Assembly (NCBI GenBank): GCA_002721615.1
Contig: PBKW01000009.1
Location: 59,849-123,848, forward strand
Direction of reading: 5' to 3'
Origin: Chloroflexota bacterium
GTDB lineage: Bacteria > Chloroflexota > Dehalococcoidia > Lucifugimonadales > Lucifugimonadaceae
DNA: 64,000 nt
Numbering within the stretch: the first letter of the stretch is position 1; each line of letters starts with the position of its first letter. The translations under genes were made by a program, and so were the position numbers. The notes below the pieces were generated by a model, which saw only the letters and a list, made by a program, of their open reading frames with translations, did not search any database and had not been told where the DNA came from. Shown here in pieces: positions 27,825 through 35,576 of the stretch.

Positions 27825-28020
27825 TTGCAGTAATTCATGTAATCAGTGTATGATAGGGATGTTTTCGACTACACTGTCCGATTTAGGGCAAATTCCAATA
27901 ATAATTCTCATAGTGTAGAAGTTTCTATTATTAACTTTATAGAGTTAATTAGATCAGAGGATTATTTTTATAGTGAAATTAAAATCTAAAAAATTCAATT
28001 TTAAGATATATTCTTGGAGG
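27825..28020 (+). promoter_or_regulatory. rho promoter candidate and leader with alternative hairpins
   Basis: A plausible promoter lies at TTGCAG (27825-27830), then 18 bases, then TATGAT (27849-27854). The leader below it can form a hairpin from CTACACT (27869-27875) and AGTGTAG (27912-27918). A competing one uses AATAATA (27897-27903) and TATTATT (27926-27932), whose loop contains the AGTGTAG arm. A further stem pairs TTAACT (27931-27936) with AGTTAA (27943-27948). A 19-codon frame (27859-27918) ends exactly inside the first stem, but has no well-spaced ribosome site. GGAGG at 28016-28020 serves rho. Rho autoregulates through its leader in E. coli; the same here is inference. Confidence 0.45.
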
Positions 28021-28027
28021 TATTGGC

Positions 28028-29491
28028 TTGGCTGGTACAATTGATAAACCTACTAAAAAACCAACTACTAGAACTAGGAAAGTTGTTTCTAGGAAAAAAC
28101 CTGTTTCAAAACCTAGTATTTTGAACTTGGATAAGTTAGATAAGGGTGAAAATTCAGTAAATTTTCGAAATAAAGAAGATTCAAAATATTTAGTTGAGAA
28201 AGAAGAAAATCAATTTTCTAGTTTATTTACTAAGTCTCCAGAAGAATTAATGAAAATGGCTACTGAATCGGGAGTAGATGCTACAAAGTTTTCTAGAAGA
28301 ATAGATTTATTAATTTCCTTAATGTCAGTTTTAGCTGAACAATCTGATGTTTTAATAGGTGCTGGGGTATTAGATGTTCTGCATGATGGATTTGGATTCT
28401 TAAGAAACCCTGAAGGCTCAGATAAGAAAGAAGATATTTATGTTTCTCAGACACAAATCAGACGTTTTAGTTTGAGGAAGGGAGATTTTGTGGCAGGCCA
28501 AGTAAGGCCACCTAAAGATAATGAAAAATATTATGGATTAATAAGAGTAGAAATGGTTAATGGTGGTGGGCCAGACTCTTCTAAAAATAGAGGAAGATTT
28601 GAGAAATACACTTCTATTTATCCCAATGAAAAATTAGTTTTAGAAACCGATGTTAAACCTTTTTCTACTCGATTAATTGATATTATTTCTCCTATAGGTA
28701 AAGGTCAAAGAGCATTAATAGTTGCTCCTCCAAAAGCTGGGAAAACAGTTCTTCTCAAAGAAATTGCTTCCGGTATTTCTGATAATTATCCTGATGTAGT
28801 ATTGATAGTAGCCCTTATTGGGGAAAGACCTGAAGAGGTAACTGATATGAGGCGATCCGTTAAGGGAGAAGTATATAGCTCAACTTTTGATGAACCTGTA
28901 GAAGATCACTGTAGAATGGCTGAATTAGCTCTTAATAGAGCATATCGTTTAGTTGAATCTGGACAAGATGTAGTTATATTGTTGGATAGTTTAACTAGAT
29001 TAGCTAGGGCATATAACTTAAAAATTCCTAGTAGTGGAAGAACACTTTCAGGAGGAATGGATCCATTAGCCCTATATCCTCCTAAGAATTTTTTTGGTGC
29101 AGCAAGAAATTGTGAAGAAAGCGGGAGTCTTACAATTATAGCTAGTTGTTTAGTAGATACTGGAAGTAGATTAGATGATTTGATTTATGAAGAATTTAAG
29201 GGTACCGGTAATATGGAATTACATTTAGATAGAAGATTAGCTGAACAAAGAGTTTTCCCTTCTATAGAAATGTCAAAGAGTGGAACTAGACATGAAGAGC
29301 TACTCTTGGATGAGTATACTTTAAAGCAGTCTACTTTACTTAGAAGAATGATGGCTTTATCTAATTCTCATTCTGACGCCACTTCCGACCCTTCAGATTT
29401 TGCTAAAAGAATTTTAAGAGAAATGGGGAAAACAAAATCTAACGAAGAATTTTTAAAGTTTGATTTTTTGAAAAAGAAAAATGGGTATTAA
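28028..29491 (+). CDS. rho: Transcription termination factor Rho
   Basis: Rho is a hexameric RNA helicase that ends transcription. Start TTG at 28028, with TTGGAGGT just upstream. Residues 1-70 are a Lys/Thr/Ser-rich lead not found in E. coli Rho. Then come the cold-shock-like RNA-binding domain (GVLDVLHDGFGFLRNPE, DIYVSQTQIRRFSLRKGD) and the ATPase core with Walker A (APPKAGKTVLLKEI), LIGERPEEVTDM, Walker B (VVILLDSLTRLARAYN) and the secondary RNA site around FKGTGNMELHLDR. The 487-residue length fits Rho proteins with an N-terminal insert. Confidence 0.96.
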   Translation: MAGTIDKPTKKPTTRTRKVVSRKKPVSKPSILNLDKLDKGENSVNFRNKEDSKYLVEKEENQFSSLFTKSPEELMKMATESGVDATKFSRRIDLLISLMSVLAEQSDVLIGAGVLDVLHDGFGFLRNPEGSDKKEDIYVSQTQIRRFSLRKGDFVAGQVRPPKDNEKYYGLIRVEMVNGGGPDSSKNRGRFEKYTSIYPNEKLVLETDVKPFSTRLIDIISPIGKGQRALIVAPPKAGKTVLLKEIASGISDNYPDVVLIVALIGERPEEVTDMRRSVKGEVYSSTFDEPVEDHCRMAELALNRAYRLVESGQDVVILLDSLTRLARAYNLKIPSSGRTLSGGMDPLALYPPKNFFGAARNCEESGSLTIIASCLVDTGSRLDDLIYEEFKGTGNMELHLDRRLAEQRVFPSIEMSKSGTRHEELLLDEYTLKQSTLLRRMMALSNSHSDATSDPSDFAKRILREMGKTKSNEEFLKFDFLKKKNGY

Positions 29492-29587
29492 GCAAAAATT
29501 CATTAACAATAATTGTTTTTTTGATTAATTTGTAGATGATTTTGTTGTTTTTATGCACTTTTATCAAAAAAAAGACTTGAAATGACG

Positions 29588-29617
29588 TTGACAGTTATAA
29601 CCTTTTTAACTTATATT
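29588..29617 (+). promoter_or_regulatory. Candidate sigma70-type promoter for the S-layer-like gene
   Basis: TTGACA at 29588-29593, then 18 bases, then TATATT at 29612-29617 (or TTATAT with 17). It is the best -35/-10 pair in the gap. A second TTGACA at 29718 has no good -10 at the right distance. The transcript would have a leader of roughly 360 bases before the preferred GTG start. Confidence 0.5.
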
Positions 29618-29917
29618 CTGATTCAAGTCCAAATACAATTAAGTTAAATTTTTAATTTGAAATTTGATTTTAATTATAAAAATGGGCAAATTAAATAGAA
29701 AAACTGCAAATAACATCTTGACATCGTGTGTTTAGAATGAAAAAATTTGGTAGTTAGTATAAATATAACTAGATAAAACTATGGTCTGTTTTATCTTGTT
29801 GTGCTAATCTTACATATAAGTTTTTCTTAAAAACTAAATATTAAGACCATTGAAAATTAATTAATTACAAAATTAATAAATTGAAAAAGTATAAAAAAAA
29901 TAAGACCGTACCGCTGT

Positions 29918-29967
29918 CCGAATTCGAGGCAGCAAAGGTTCGAATGCCTTCAAGCATTCGAATTCGG
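29918..29967 (+). repeat. Nested inverted repeats (CGAATTCG block) before the S-layer start
   Basis: TTCGAATGC (29939-29947) and GCATTCGAA (29954-29962) form a perfect 9-bp stem with a 6-base loop. CCGAATTCG (29918-29926) and CGAATTCGG (29959-29967) are also perfect complements and compete for part of the same arm. Each outer arm contains the palindrome CGAATTCG. The block is GC-rich against its surroundings and lies just before the ribosome site. It could be an mRNA stabiliser, a translational switch or a protein operator. Confidence 0.7.
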
Positions 29968-29988
29968 GATAAAAGGGGGATACACGCA

Positions 29989-32900
29989 GTGAAAACATTA
30001 GTATCTGCGAAGACTCTAACAGCCCTAGCAGCAGGAATGTTGCTTATTGTTGGTTTGTTGGGGATCCAGAATTCAACCGATACGGCTCAGGCTGCTGCAA
30101 CAGGAACAGTCAACCTTACTAATGGTTGGTCGAACCTAAGCACTGCTGCGAGCCCAGCTAAATTAGCTGCCGGAACTACTCCAACATATGTTGGTTCAGG
30201 AAAGAGTTTGTATGTTACATTCACTTCTTCTGGAAGACTTATACAAAGTGGTTCTAACCAGTTAATTGTTTCAGTAGTAGACTCAGACTTAAATGCTTCT
30301 ATTACTAAAAGTACAGTTGTGGTCCTACATGCTGACCACAGTTCATCTTCTACACTTATAGCAGCCACCATTGGTGGAACTGGTACAGGTGACTCAAAGA
30401 TGATTCCTATTATTGACAGCTCCGGTAACGGATCTGTTGGTGGTGAGGATATAACTACTGCATGTAAGTGGATTGGACATGGTTCATACAATAACCTTGG
30501 TGCAGCCGCTACAACTGCTACTACAAAATTAATGAATATAGGTAGTGATGGTGACTTCAACTTGAAACTTGATAACACATCTTACGATGCAGCAGCAGCA
30601 GGTCTATTTAATGATTTGCCAGACTGTAGTACTGCAACTGCTGGATTTATTTCAGTAGATGTTAATAATGCAGGAAATGTTACCAATAACCAAGCTGCGA
30701 AGATCACAGTATCTACTGCCAACAACAAATTAAATGTTGTTAACCCACCTGTGGCTGTGGACAACTCTGAAGGAACTAATGCAGAGTATCCAGTAGTTTT
30801 GATGTCTCTATCATGGAGCACAAGTCAGGTGAACACTACTTCTGTAACTGCATGGAGTGGTGTTGTGACTTCAAGTAATGCTATATCTATAGTTCTTGAA
30901 GAAACTGGTAGAAATACCGGAGTTTTCGAACAGTTATTTACAGTGTTCGATAACCAAAATACAGAAATGCCTCTAGGAATGATACAGGGCGTAGCTGATG
31001 GAACAGGAATTGTTTTAACAGCAACCGGTGATCAGACTACATACCCTGTAGGATCTTTTGGGCATGATATTCCAGCAACTTGTGCTAATGATTGTGCAAC
31101 TCCTGCTGGAAGAAGCGTCACTTCTGCTACAAGTACATTAGCAGTTAAAGATGGCGGAACAGTATATGTTAAATACATAGATGCTGCTACTAAAGATTCA
31201 ACTAACGTATCAACTACAGTTTCGGCTAAAGTTGATGCTACGATTCCTACAGTAACAGTTGATAGCCCAGCTCATGCTTCTGAGAACCAGACTAGAGTAC
31301 CTACTATTAGTCTAACTGCTACGGATGCTGGTGCTGGTCTTGATGTATCACAGGCTATACTGTTACTTGATGAAGAAAATGATGATACTGAAGATAAAGC
31401 ATACTCAGATGATAACGATGGAACCTCAAATGGTGCTGACGTAATTACATCTGACAGTGCTGCTAGTATCAACAGTAACGCTACTGGAGTAACTGGAGTA
31501 AATGCGAGCCAGGCTGAACTTCTTGTTCTTTATGGATTCTCTACTGCAGGAGCTCTTAATGGTGGAAGCCACGACAGCTACACTGTAGCTACTGGTGGTG
31601 TAACAGTTGATAGAGGAACAGCTACAGATGGTGCAAGTTCAATGACTTACACTCATACTCCATCAGCTAGTTTGCCTATAGACGGTAACTCTAACTTGAC
31701 TCTTCCAGTAAACCACTGGGTAGACTTCATTGGAGTTGCTTCTGACTTGGCAGGTAACGTTGGATTCTCTGACTCTGACTCAACTGCTAGCGTTGGTATA
31801 CTAGGTAAATACGCTCCTCACCACATTAAGATTGACCAGAAATTGCCTTCTATAAGTAGTGCAAATACCGGTTGGTGGTGGGACACAAGTCTTGACGTAA
31901 GAGACAAGACTCACAAAAACACAACAACAAAAGCTACGGCTTTGGTTGTAAACTTTGACGGAAACGTTACAGATGTTGATGCAACTGACTTCCTAATCAC
32001 TTATGATGACGGAACAACGCATACTCCATCTTCAGCTGTAGTTTACGACTTTGTACCAGATGCTGGCGATTCAGCAATTAGTGAAGGAACACAAAGAGTA
32101 TTCCTTACTTTAGATTCGTCAATGGCTGCTAATGATACTCCAAAAGTTGCATTAGCTGGTTCAGTGTCTGATAAAGCAGGAAATGCTACGGCAACAGGTT
32201 CATTAGGAAACGCTACTGATACCATTGATCCTACTATCACGGCAGTATTGTCTGGTGGTTCAGGAACTGGTACTGGTGCAGAAGGCGCTTCTGGACTAAC
32301 TAAAAACACTGTTACATTGACAGTAACAACTGATGAAGAGTTAATCTCTAACCCAACTGTTACTGTGCATGACCTTGGAATGGCTAAAGCTGGTGGTGGA
32401 GACGATGCAGCTAACGGTAACGCATACTTGGGTCCATGTGGTGCTCTAAGTACTTGTGGATTCGGTGCATCTAGAGTTGAAATTACAGCTTATGGATCTA
32501 GTGCGGCTTCAACTGACTCTGCTGATTGGGTAGGAGCTTCAACTACAGCACAAGGTGCTAAGAGTTTCACTCTATCAATAGCTAAAGGAACTCCAGGTTA
32601 TGATGGTACTAAGACTGTAATAGTCAATGCTACCGACAAAGCTACTTCTGGTAACACTAAGACTACTGGAACAGCTTCAAGTTCAACTGATCAAATTAAG
32701 TTCGTGTTTGACACAACTGCTGCAACTCTAGTGATTTCGCCAGCGGCGGCATCAACTACTACGCAGAGAAGGCCTTACATTGTTCTTGATTACAGTGATG
32801 ACTTAAGTAAAGTAACAATTAGTAAAGCTACTTTGGACGGAGTAGACATTAGTGGTGACTTATCTACTACTGATAACAAGAAATTCTACTATGTTCCATC

Positions 32901-33600
32901 TGCAGACCTTACTGCTGCTAGCCACACAGTTATTGCTAAAATGACTGACTATGCTGGTAATGCAACATCAGAAGAGTCTAAGAGCTTTACAGTGGCTGCT
33001 AGAAAAGACTTCAAAATCACATTGTTAGCTGGTTGGAACGCAGTTTCTGTACCATCTAATCCTGTAACTAGTGATATAGATACAGTATTCAGCAATGCTG
33101 GTGTTGACCAAGTCTTGGCTTATCAGAACCACGCATGGCATATTGCCACCAAAGATGCATCATCAGGAACATTTGCTAGTACGAGCGAGTCTCCACTAAC
33201 TAGTGTTTCTCAGGGTGTTGGTTATTGGGTACACAACAACAACTTTGAAAGTCAAGCTGTGGCTCTAGTAGGTCCAGTAGAACCTTCAGCTGGTACCCCT
33301 CCAGCGGTGGTCACTATACCTACAGTTGCTGGTTGGAACTTCGTAGGTGTTGTAGATGTGTCTAGAGCTAATACTGAAGGTGCTGATGGTACTGCTATAA
33401 CTACTTCTAACCTATACTTCGGTGATTTGGTTGATTCAAATGCTGGTGGACATGATATTGTCTACAAGTATGACACAACTAACTTGAAGTTCGTTGAAGT
33501 AGCTCAAGCTACTAACGTAACAACTGGACAAGGATTGTGGATCTACGTGAAACCTCAATCTGATGGATCAGTGTTAGCAATCGTACCACCTAGTCCATAA
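29989..33600 (+). CDS. S-layer-like secreted surface protein
   Basis: A ~1203-residue secreted protein. I prefer the GTG at 29989, because AAGGGGG lies nine bases upstream and the product then starts with a textbook signal peptide (KTLVSAKTLTAL, a hydrophobic core, cleavage near AQA-AA). A TTG at 29881 in the same frame would add 36 residues. The mature chain is Thr/Ser/Ala/Gly/Asp-rich and beta-rich. It shows a DSDLN...ETGRNTGVFE module near the N-terminus, several Ig-like segments with DKAGNA or DLAGNV motifs, and two C-terminal AGWN modules exactly 100 codons apart. Basic residues are few. No membrane anchor is visible at the C-terminus. Codon use prefers C-ending codons (AAC, GAC, TTC, TAC), unlike its neighbours, as expected for a very abundant protein. 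S-layer role is inference. Confidence 0.8.
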   Translation: MKTLVSAKTLTALAAGMLLIVGLLGIQNSTDTAQAAATGTVNLTNGWSNLSTAASPAKLAAGTTPTYVGSGKSLYVTFTSSGRLIQSGSNQLIVSVVDSDLNASITKSTVVVLHADHSSSSTLIAATIGGTGTGDSKMIPIIDSSGNGSVGGEDITTACKWIGHGSYNNLGAAATTATTKLMNIGSDGDFNLKLDNTSYDAAAAGLFNDLPDCSTATAGFISVDVNNAGNVTNNQAAKITVSTANNKLNVVNPPVAVDNSEGTNAEYPVVLMSLSWSTSQVNTTSVTAWSGVVTSSNAISIVLEETGRNTGVFEQLFTVFDNQNTEMPLGMIQGVADGTGIVLTATGDQTTYPVGSFGHDIPATCANDCATPAGRSVTSATSTLAVKDGGTVYVKYIDAATKDSTNVSTTVSAKVDATIPTVTVDSPAHASENQTRVPTISLTATDAGAGLDVSQAILLLDEENDDTEDKAYSDDNDGTSNGADVITSDSAASINSNATGVTGVNASQAELLVLYGFSTAGALNGGSHDSYTVATGGVTVDRGTATDGASSMTYTHTPSASLPIDGNSNLTLPVNHWVDFIGVASDLAGNVGFSDSDSTASVGILGKYAPHHIKIDQKLPSISSANTGWWWDTSLDVRDKTHKNTTTKATALVVNFDGNVTDVDATDFLITYDDGTTHTPSSAVVYDFVPDAGDSAISEGTQRVFLTLDSSMAANDTPKVALAGSVSDKAGNATATGSLGNATDTIDPTITAVLSGGSGTGTGAEGASGLTKNTVTLTVTTDEELISNPTVTVHDLGMAKAGGGDDAANGNAYLGPCGALSTCGFGASRVEITAYGSSAASTDSADWVGASTTAQGAKSFTLSIAKGTPGYDGTKTVIVNATDKATSGNTKTTGTASSSTDQIKFVFDTTAATLVISPAAASTTTQRRPYIVLDYSDDLSKVTISKATLDGVDISGDLSTTDNKKFYYVPSADLTAASHTVIAKMTDYAGNATSEESKSFTVAARKDFKITLLAGWNAVSVPSNPVTSDIDTVFSNAGVDQVLAYQNHAWHIATKDASSGTFASTSESPLTSVSQGVGYWVHNNNFESQAVALVGPVEPSAGTPPAVVTIPTVAGWNFVGVVDVSRANTEGADGTAITTSNLYFGDLVDSNAGGHDIVYKYDTTNLKFVEVAQATNVTTGQGLWIYVKPQSDGSVLAIVPPSP

Positions 33601-33631
33601 ACAGAATTAGGTAAAAACGAGTAAAAATAAT

Positions 33632-33666
33632 ATGGCCTCCTGTAGAAATGCAGGAGGCCATTTTTA
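33632..33666 (+). terminator. Strong rho-independent terminator after the S-layer-like gene
   Basis: ATGGCCTCCTG (33632-33642) and CAGGAGGCCAT (33651-33661) form an 11-bp GC-rich perfect stem with an 8-base loop, followed by a T run. It lies about 30 bases after the stop and is the best terminator in the window, in keeping with a strongly expressed single gene. Confidence 0.93.
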
Positions 33667-33700
33667 TATACTTTAGGGGAATTGTTATTATATAAATATT

Positions 33701-34798
33701 ATGTTTATGAATTTTAAAACTTTATTAATAGGAGTCGTGACATCTTTTCTGCTTACAGCAGGGATATTTGTTACTTCAGATTTTGTAAAAGCTGATAATC
33801 ATGGTGAATTTAATTTTATACCTAGGATTATTGTATTTCAGGGAAATGTATTTATTAATGGTAAAAGGATCAGTGAGTATGAAACTGATATAACTGATGG
33901 AATTACATTAATTGCTAAATCAGGTGATATTGAAATTACAACTGAAGTAGGAGCATTTACTGCTGGTAGATATCATATCCAACTAGGACCTAATATAAAA
34001 GAAGATACAACATTTGAAATTTGGCTTGAAAATCAAGTTAAAGCTGAAGAATCATTATTTTATGGTGCTGATTCAAATGGCAAATGGAGTTTATCTGTAA
34101 TACAAGATCTACATTTTTCCGAAATGCCTGTTGCAACACCAACGCCAACACCTGTACCACCAACACCAACACCAACACCAGTTATTGTTCCACCTGCTTT
34201 TTTAAGTGGTGAAATAGTATCAGGTAGTTCAGGTGAAAATGCAGGTGCAGGTTTAAAATTATATGCAGTTATTAATGATTACACTTCTGAAACTGTTGAA
34301 ATTGAGGATGGTTTTTACAAGATAGTTGTTGATCCTAAATTTGACTATTATGTAGGAGAAAATGTTCAATTCATATTAGAAGGAGTGAAAGCTTTAACCA
34401 CTCATAAGTTCGTATCAGGTGAATTTAACAAAGAAGTCAATTTAATTTTCCCAAATATACCAGCTACACCTGTACCACCAACACCAACACCTGTACCACC
34501 AACACCAAAGCCTAGTGTTCCTGAACCAACGAGGACACCTGTTCCGCCTGTAGTAGAAAAAATTATTGTAGAAATTACTTCAACTCCTACGCCAACACCT
34601 TTAGCAGAGATAGAACCTAAACAAGAAAAGATTTCTGAACCAACAAGCGAAACGGTTGTAATGGAAGAAGAATCTAGCGGAGGAGCATGTAGTGCGAATG
34701 TTGATCCTAATGCACCAATATCATCAGGTCACATTGCAATGCTGTTGTCTCCATTGTTATTTATCGGTTTTAGAAGAATTTTTGGAAGAAACGGATAA
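33701..34798 (+). CDS. Secreted two-module surface protein with C-terminal sorting-like tail
   Basis: A 365-residue exported protein. A signal peptide (MNFKTLLIGVV...FVKA) precedes module 1 (about 40-145; IIVFQGNVFINGKRI, GRYHIQLGP, FEIWLENQVKA, ends DLHFSEMP). A PTPTPVPPTPTPTP linker leads to module 2 (about 165-250; LSGEIVSG, DGFYKIVVD, YVGENVQFILEGVKA, ends LIFPNIP). A second Pro/Thr linker, an acidic stretch and the tail GGACSANVD follow, with Cys near 330, then a hydrophobic segment and RRIFGRNG. That Cys-hydrophobic-Arg tail resembles MYXO-CTERM-like sorting signals, but I do not recognise a named family. It follows the S-layer-like gene and is likely a partner in the envelope. Confidence 0.75.
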   Translation: MFMNFKTLLIGVVTSFLLTAGIFVTSDFVKADNHGEFNFIPRIIVFQGNVFINGKRISEYETDITDGITLIAKSGDIEITTEVGAFTAGRYHIQLGPNIKEDTTFEIWLENQVKAEESLFYGADSNGKWSLSVIQDLHFSEMPVATPTPTPVPPTPTPTPVIVPPAFLSGEIVSGSSGENAGAGLKLYAVINDYTSETVEIEDGFYKIVVDPKFDYYVGENVQFILEGVKALTTHKFVSGEFNKEVNLIFPNIPATPVPPTPTPVPPTPKPSVPEPTRTPVPPVVEKIIVEITSTPTPTPLAEIEPKQEKISEPTSETVVMEEESSGGACSANVDPNAPISSGHIAMLLSPLLFIGFRRIFGRNG

Positions 34799-34803
34799 TT
34801 AAA

Positions 34804-35445
34804 CTAAACTCCAGGTTTTAGATAAATTACTTTTAATCCATCTGAACTGTTAAGGTTAGACTTGGTCAAAGAGGCCCTTGTAATGCTTTCTTCTACCTCA
34901 ACACCTAATTCAGAAGAAAAAAGCTTCTGTTCGGGCGAGGTTTGTTCAGAGAATTTGTAATTCATTGGAATTACTACTCTAGGATCAATAGATCTAATTA
35001 GACTTGTTATTTCATCCATATTAAGAGATGAAGTATTTAGAGGTATTAAAAGAATATCTACTCCTGAAATATTTTGAGCAATTAATGATGTGGATAACAT
35101 CAAGCTAAGATTTCCTAAGTGGCATATAGATAAATTTTCGCATTCTGCAATAATAATGTTATTTATTGTAGATTCATCTTTTGTTTCAGGGTTCCCATGT
35201 GCTAAACTCTTTAATCCTATTTTTCCAAATTCATATTCTCCTGGTCCGAATATGTTTTTTGATTCTTTGATGATTTTTCCCTTAGTAGATTCATATAGCG
35301 ATTCAGAACTAAATGTTAGTACAGTATTTGAATCTTTTTGATCATCAGGGGATAAATTATCTTTTTTTGGATCAAATATAATTTTCCCTGAGTTTGTGTC
35401 TGCAACTATAGTGTTACCACTTTTCCAGCTTATTCTCATGATCAC
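34804..35445 (-). CDS. Metallo-beta-lactamase-fold protein lacking the metal ligands
   Basis: About 211-213 residues with the layout of the small MBL-fold hydrolases: RISWKSGNTIVADTNSGKIIFDP start, NIFGPGEYEFGKIGLKSL, LSICHLGNLS, VDILLIPLNT and DPRVVIPMNY. The HxHxDH motif that family members have after the first strands is absent (TFSSESLYES stands there). The later Asp of HLGDL is Asn, and the His of PMHY is Asn. It is therefore probably not a metal hydrolase. Start GTG at 35445 or ATG at 35439, both behind AGG. It converges with the surface protein at 34798. Confidence 0.8.
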   Translation of the reverse strand: MIMRISWKSGNTIVADTNSGKIIFDPKKDNLSPDDQKDSNTVLTFSSESLYESTKGKIIKESKNIFGPGEYEFGKIGLKSLAHGNPETKDESTINNIIIAECENLSICHLGNLSLMLSTSLIAQNISGVDILLIPLNTSSLNMDEITSLIRSIDPRVVIPMNYKFSEQTSPEQKLFSSELGVEVEESITRASLTKSNLNSSDGLKVIYLKPGV

Positions 35446-35576
35446 CTCATTATTTAATCATTGGTACTTTTTTAAATTTTTTATAGAATTACCAATATAA
35501 ATAAATTTAATATATTTACTTTAACATCCAGTATAATGGTAACAAAATTTATTAATATTTTTTTCTTGAGAAAGAA

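Larger units (their letters stand above)
29492..29988 (+). promoter_or_regulatory. Long non-coding leader of the S-layer-like gene
   Basis: This is the longest gap in the window and holds no convincing gene. It contains two TTGACA hexamers (29588-29593 and 29718-29723). ATGGTCT (29781-29787) can pair with AGACCAT (29844-29850), enclosing a 7-bp hairpin AGTTTTT-CTT-AAAAACT (29819-29835). A GC-richer block with CGAATTCG palindromes runs to the ribosome site AAGGGGG at 29973-29979. A frame opened by a TTG at 29881 runs through the last part. Long structured leaders are known for abundant S-layer mRNAs; that role here is inferred. Confidence 0.55.

Noticed and set aside
27855-27920. A tmRNA-like start (GGGATGTTTTCGAC) in the rho leader
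   Set aside because: The gap is too short for tmRNA, no tag frame or CCA end follows, and the pairing pattern does not match.
29930-29980. A tRNA T-arm-like string (GGTTCGAATGCC) before the S-layer gene
   Set aside because: No acceptor, D or anticodon arms fit around it; the string is better explained by the TTCGAATGC inverted repeat.
30087-32309. Several antisense open frames within the S-layer-like gene
   Set aside because: They are shadows produced by the gene's biased codon use, have no ribosome sites and no family-like sequence.
34141-34525. CCAACACC-type repeats as a CRISPR or regulatory array
   Set aside because: They are in-frame codons for the Pro/Thr linkers of the surface protein, with no spacers.
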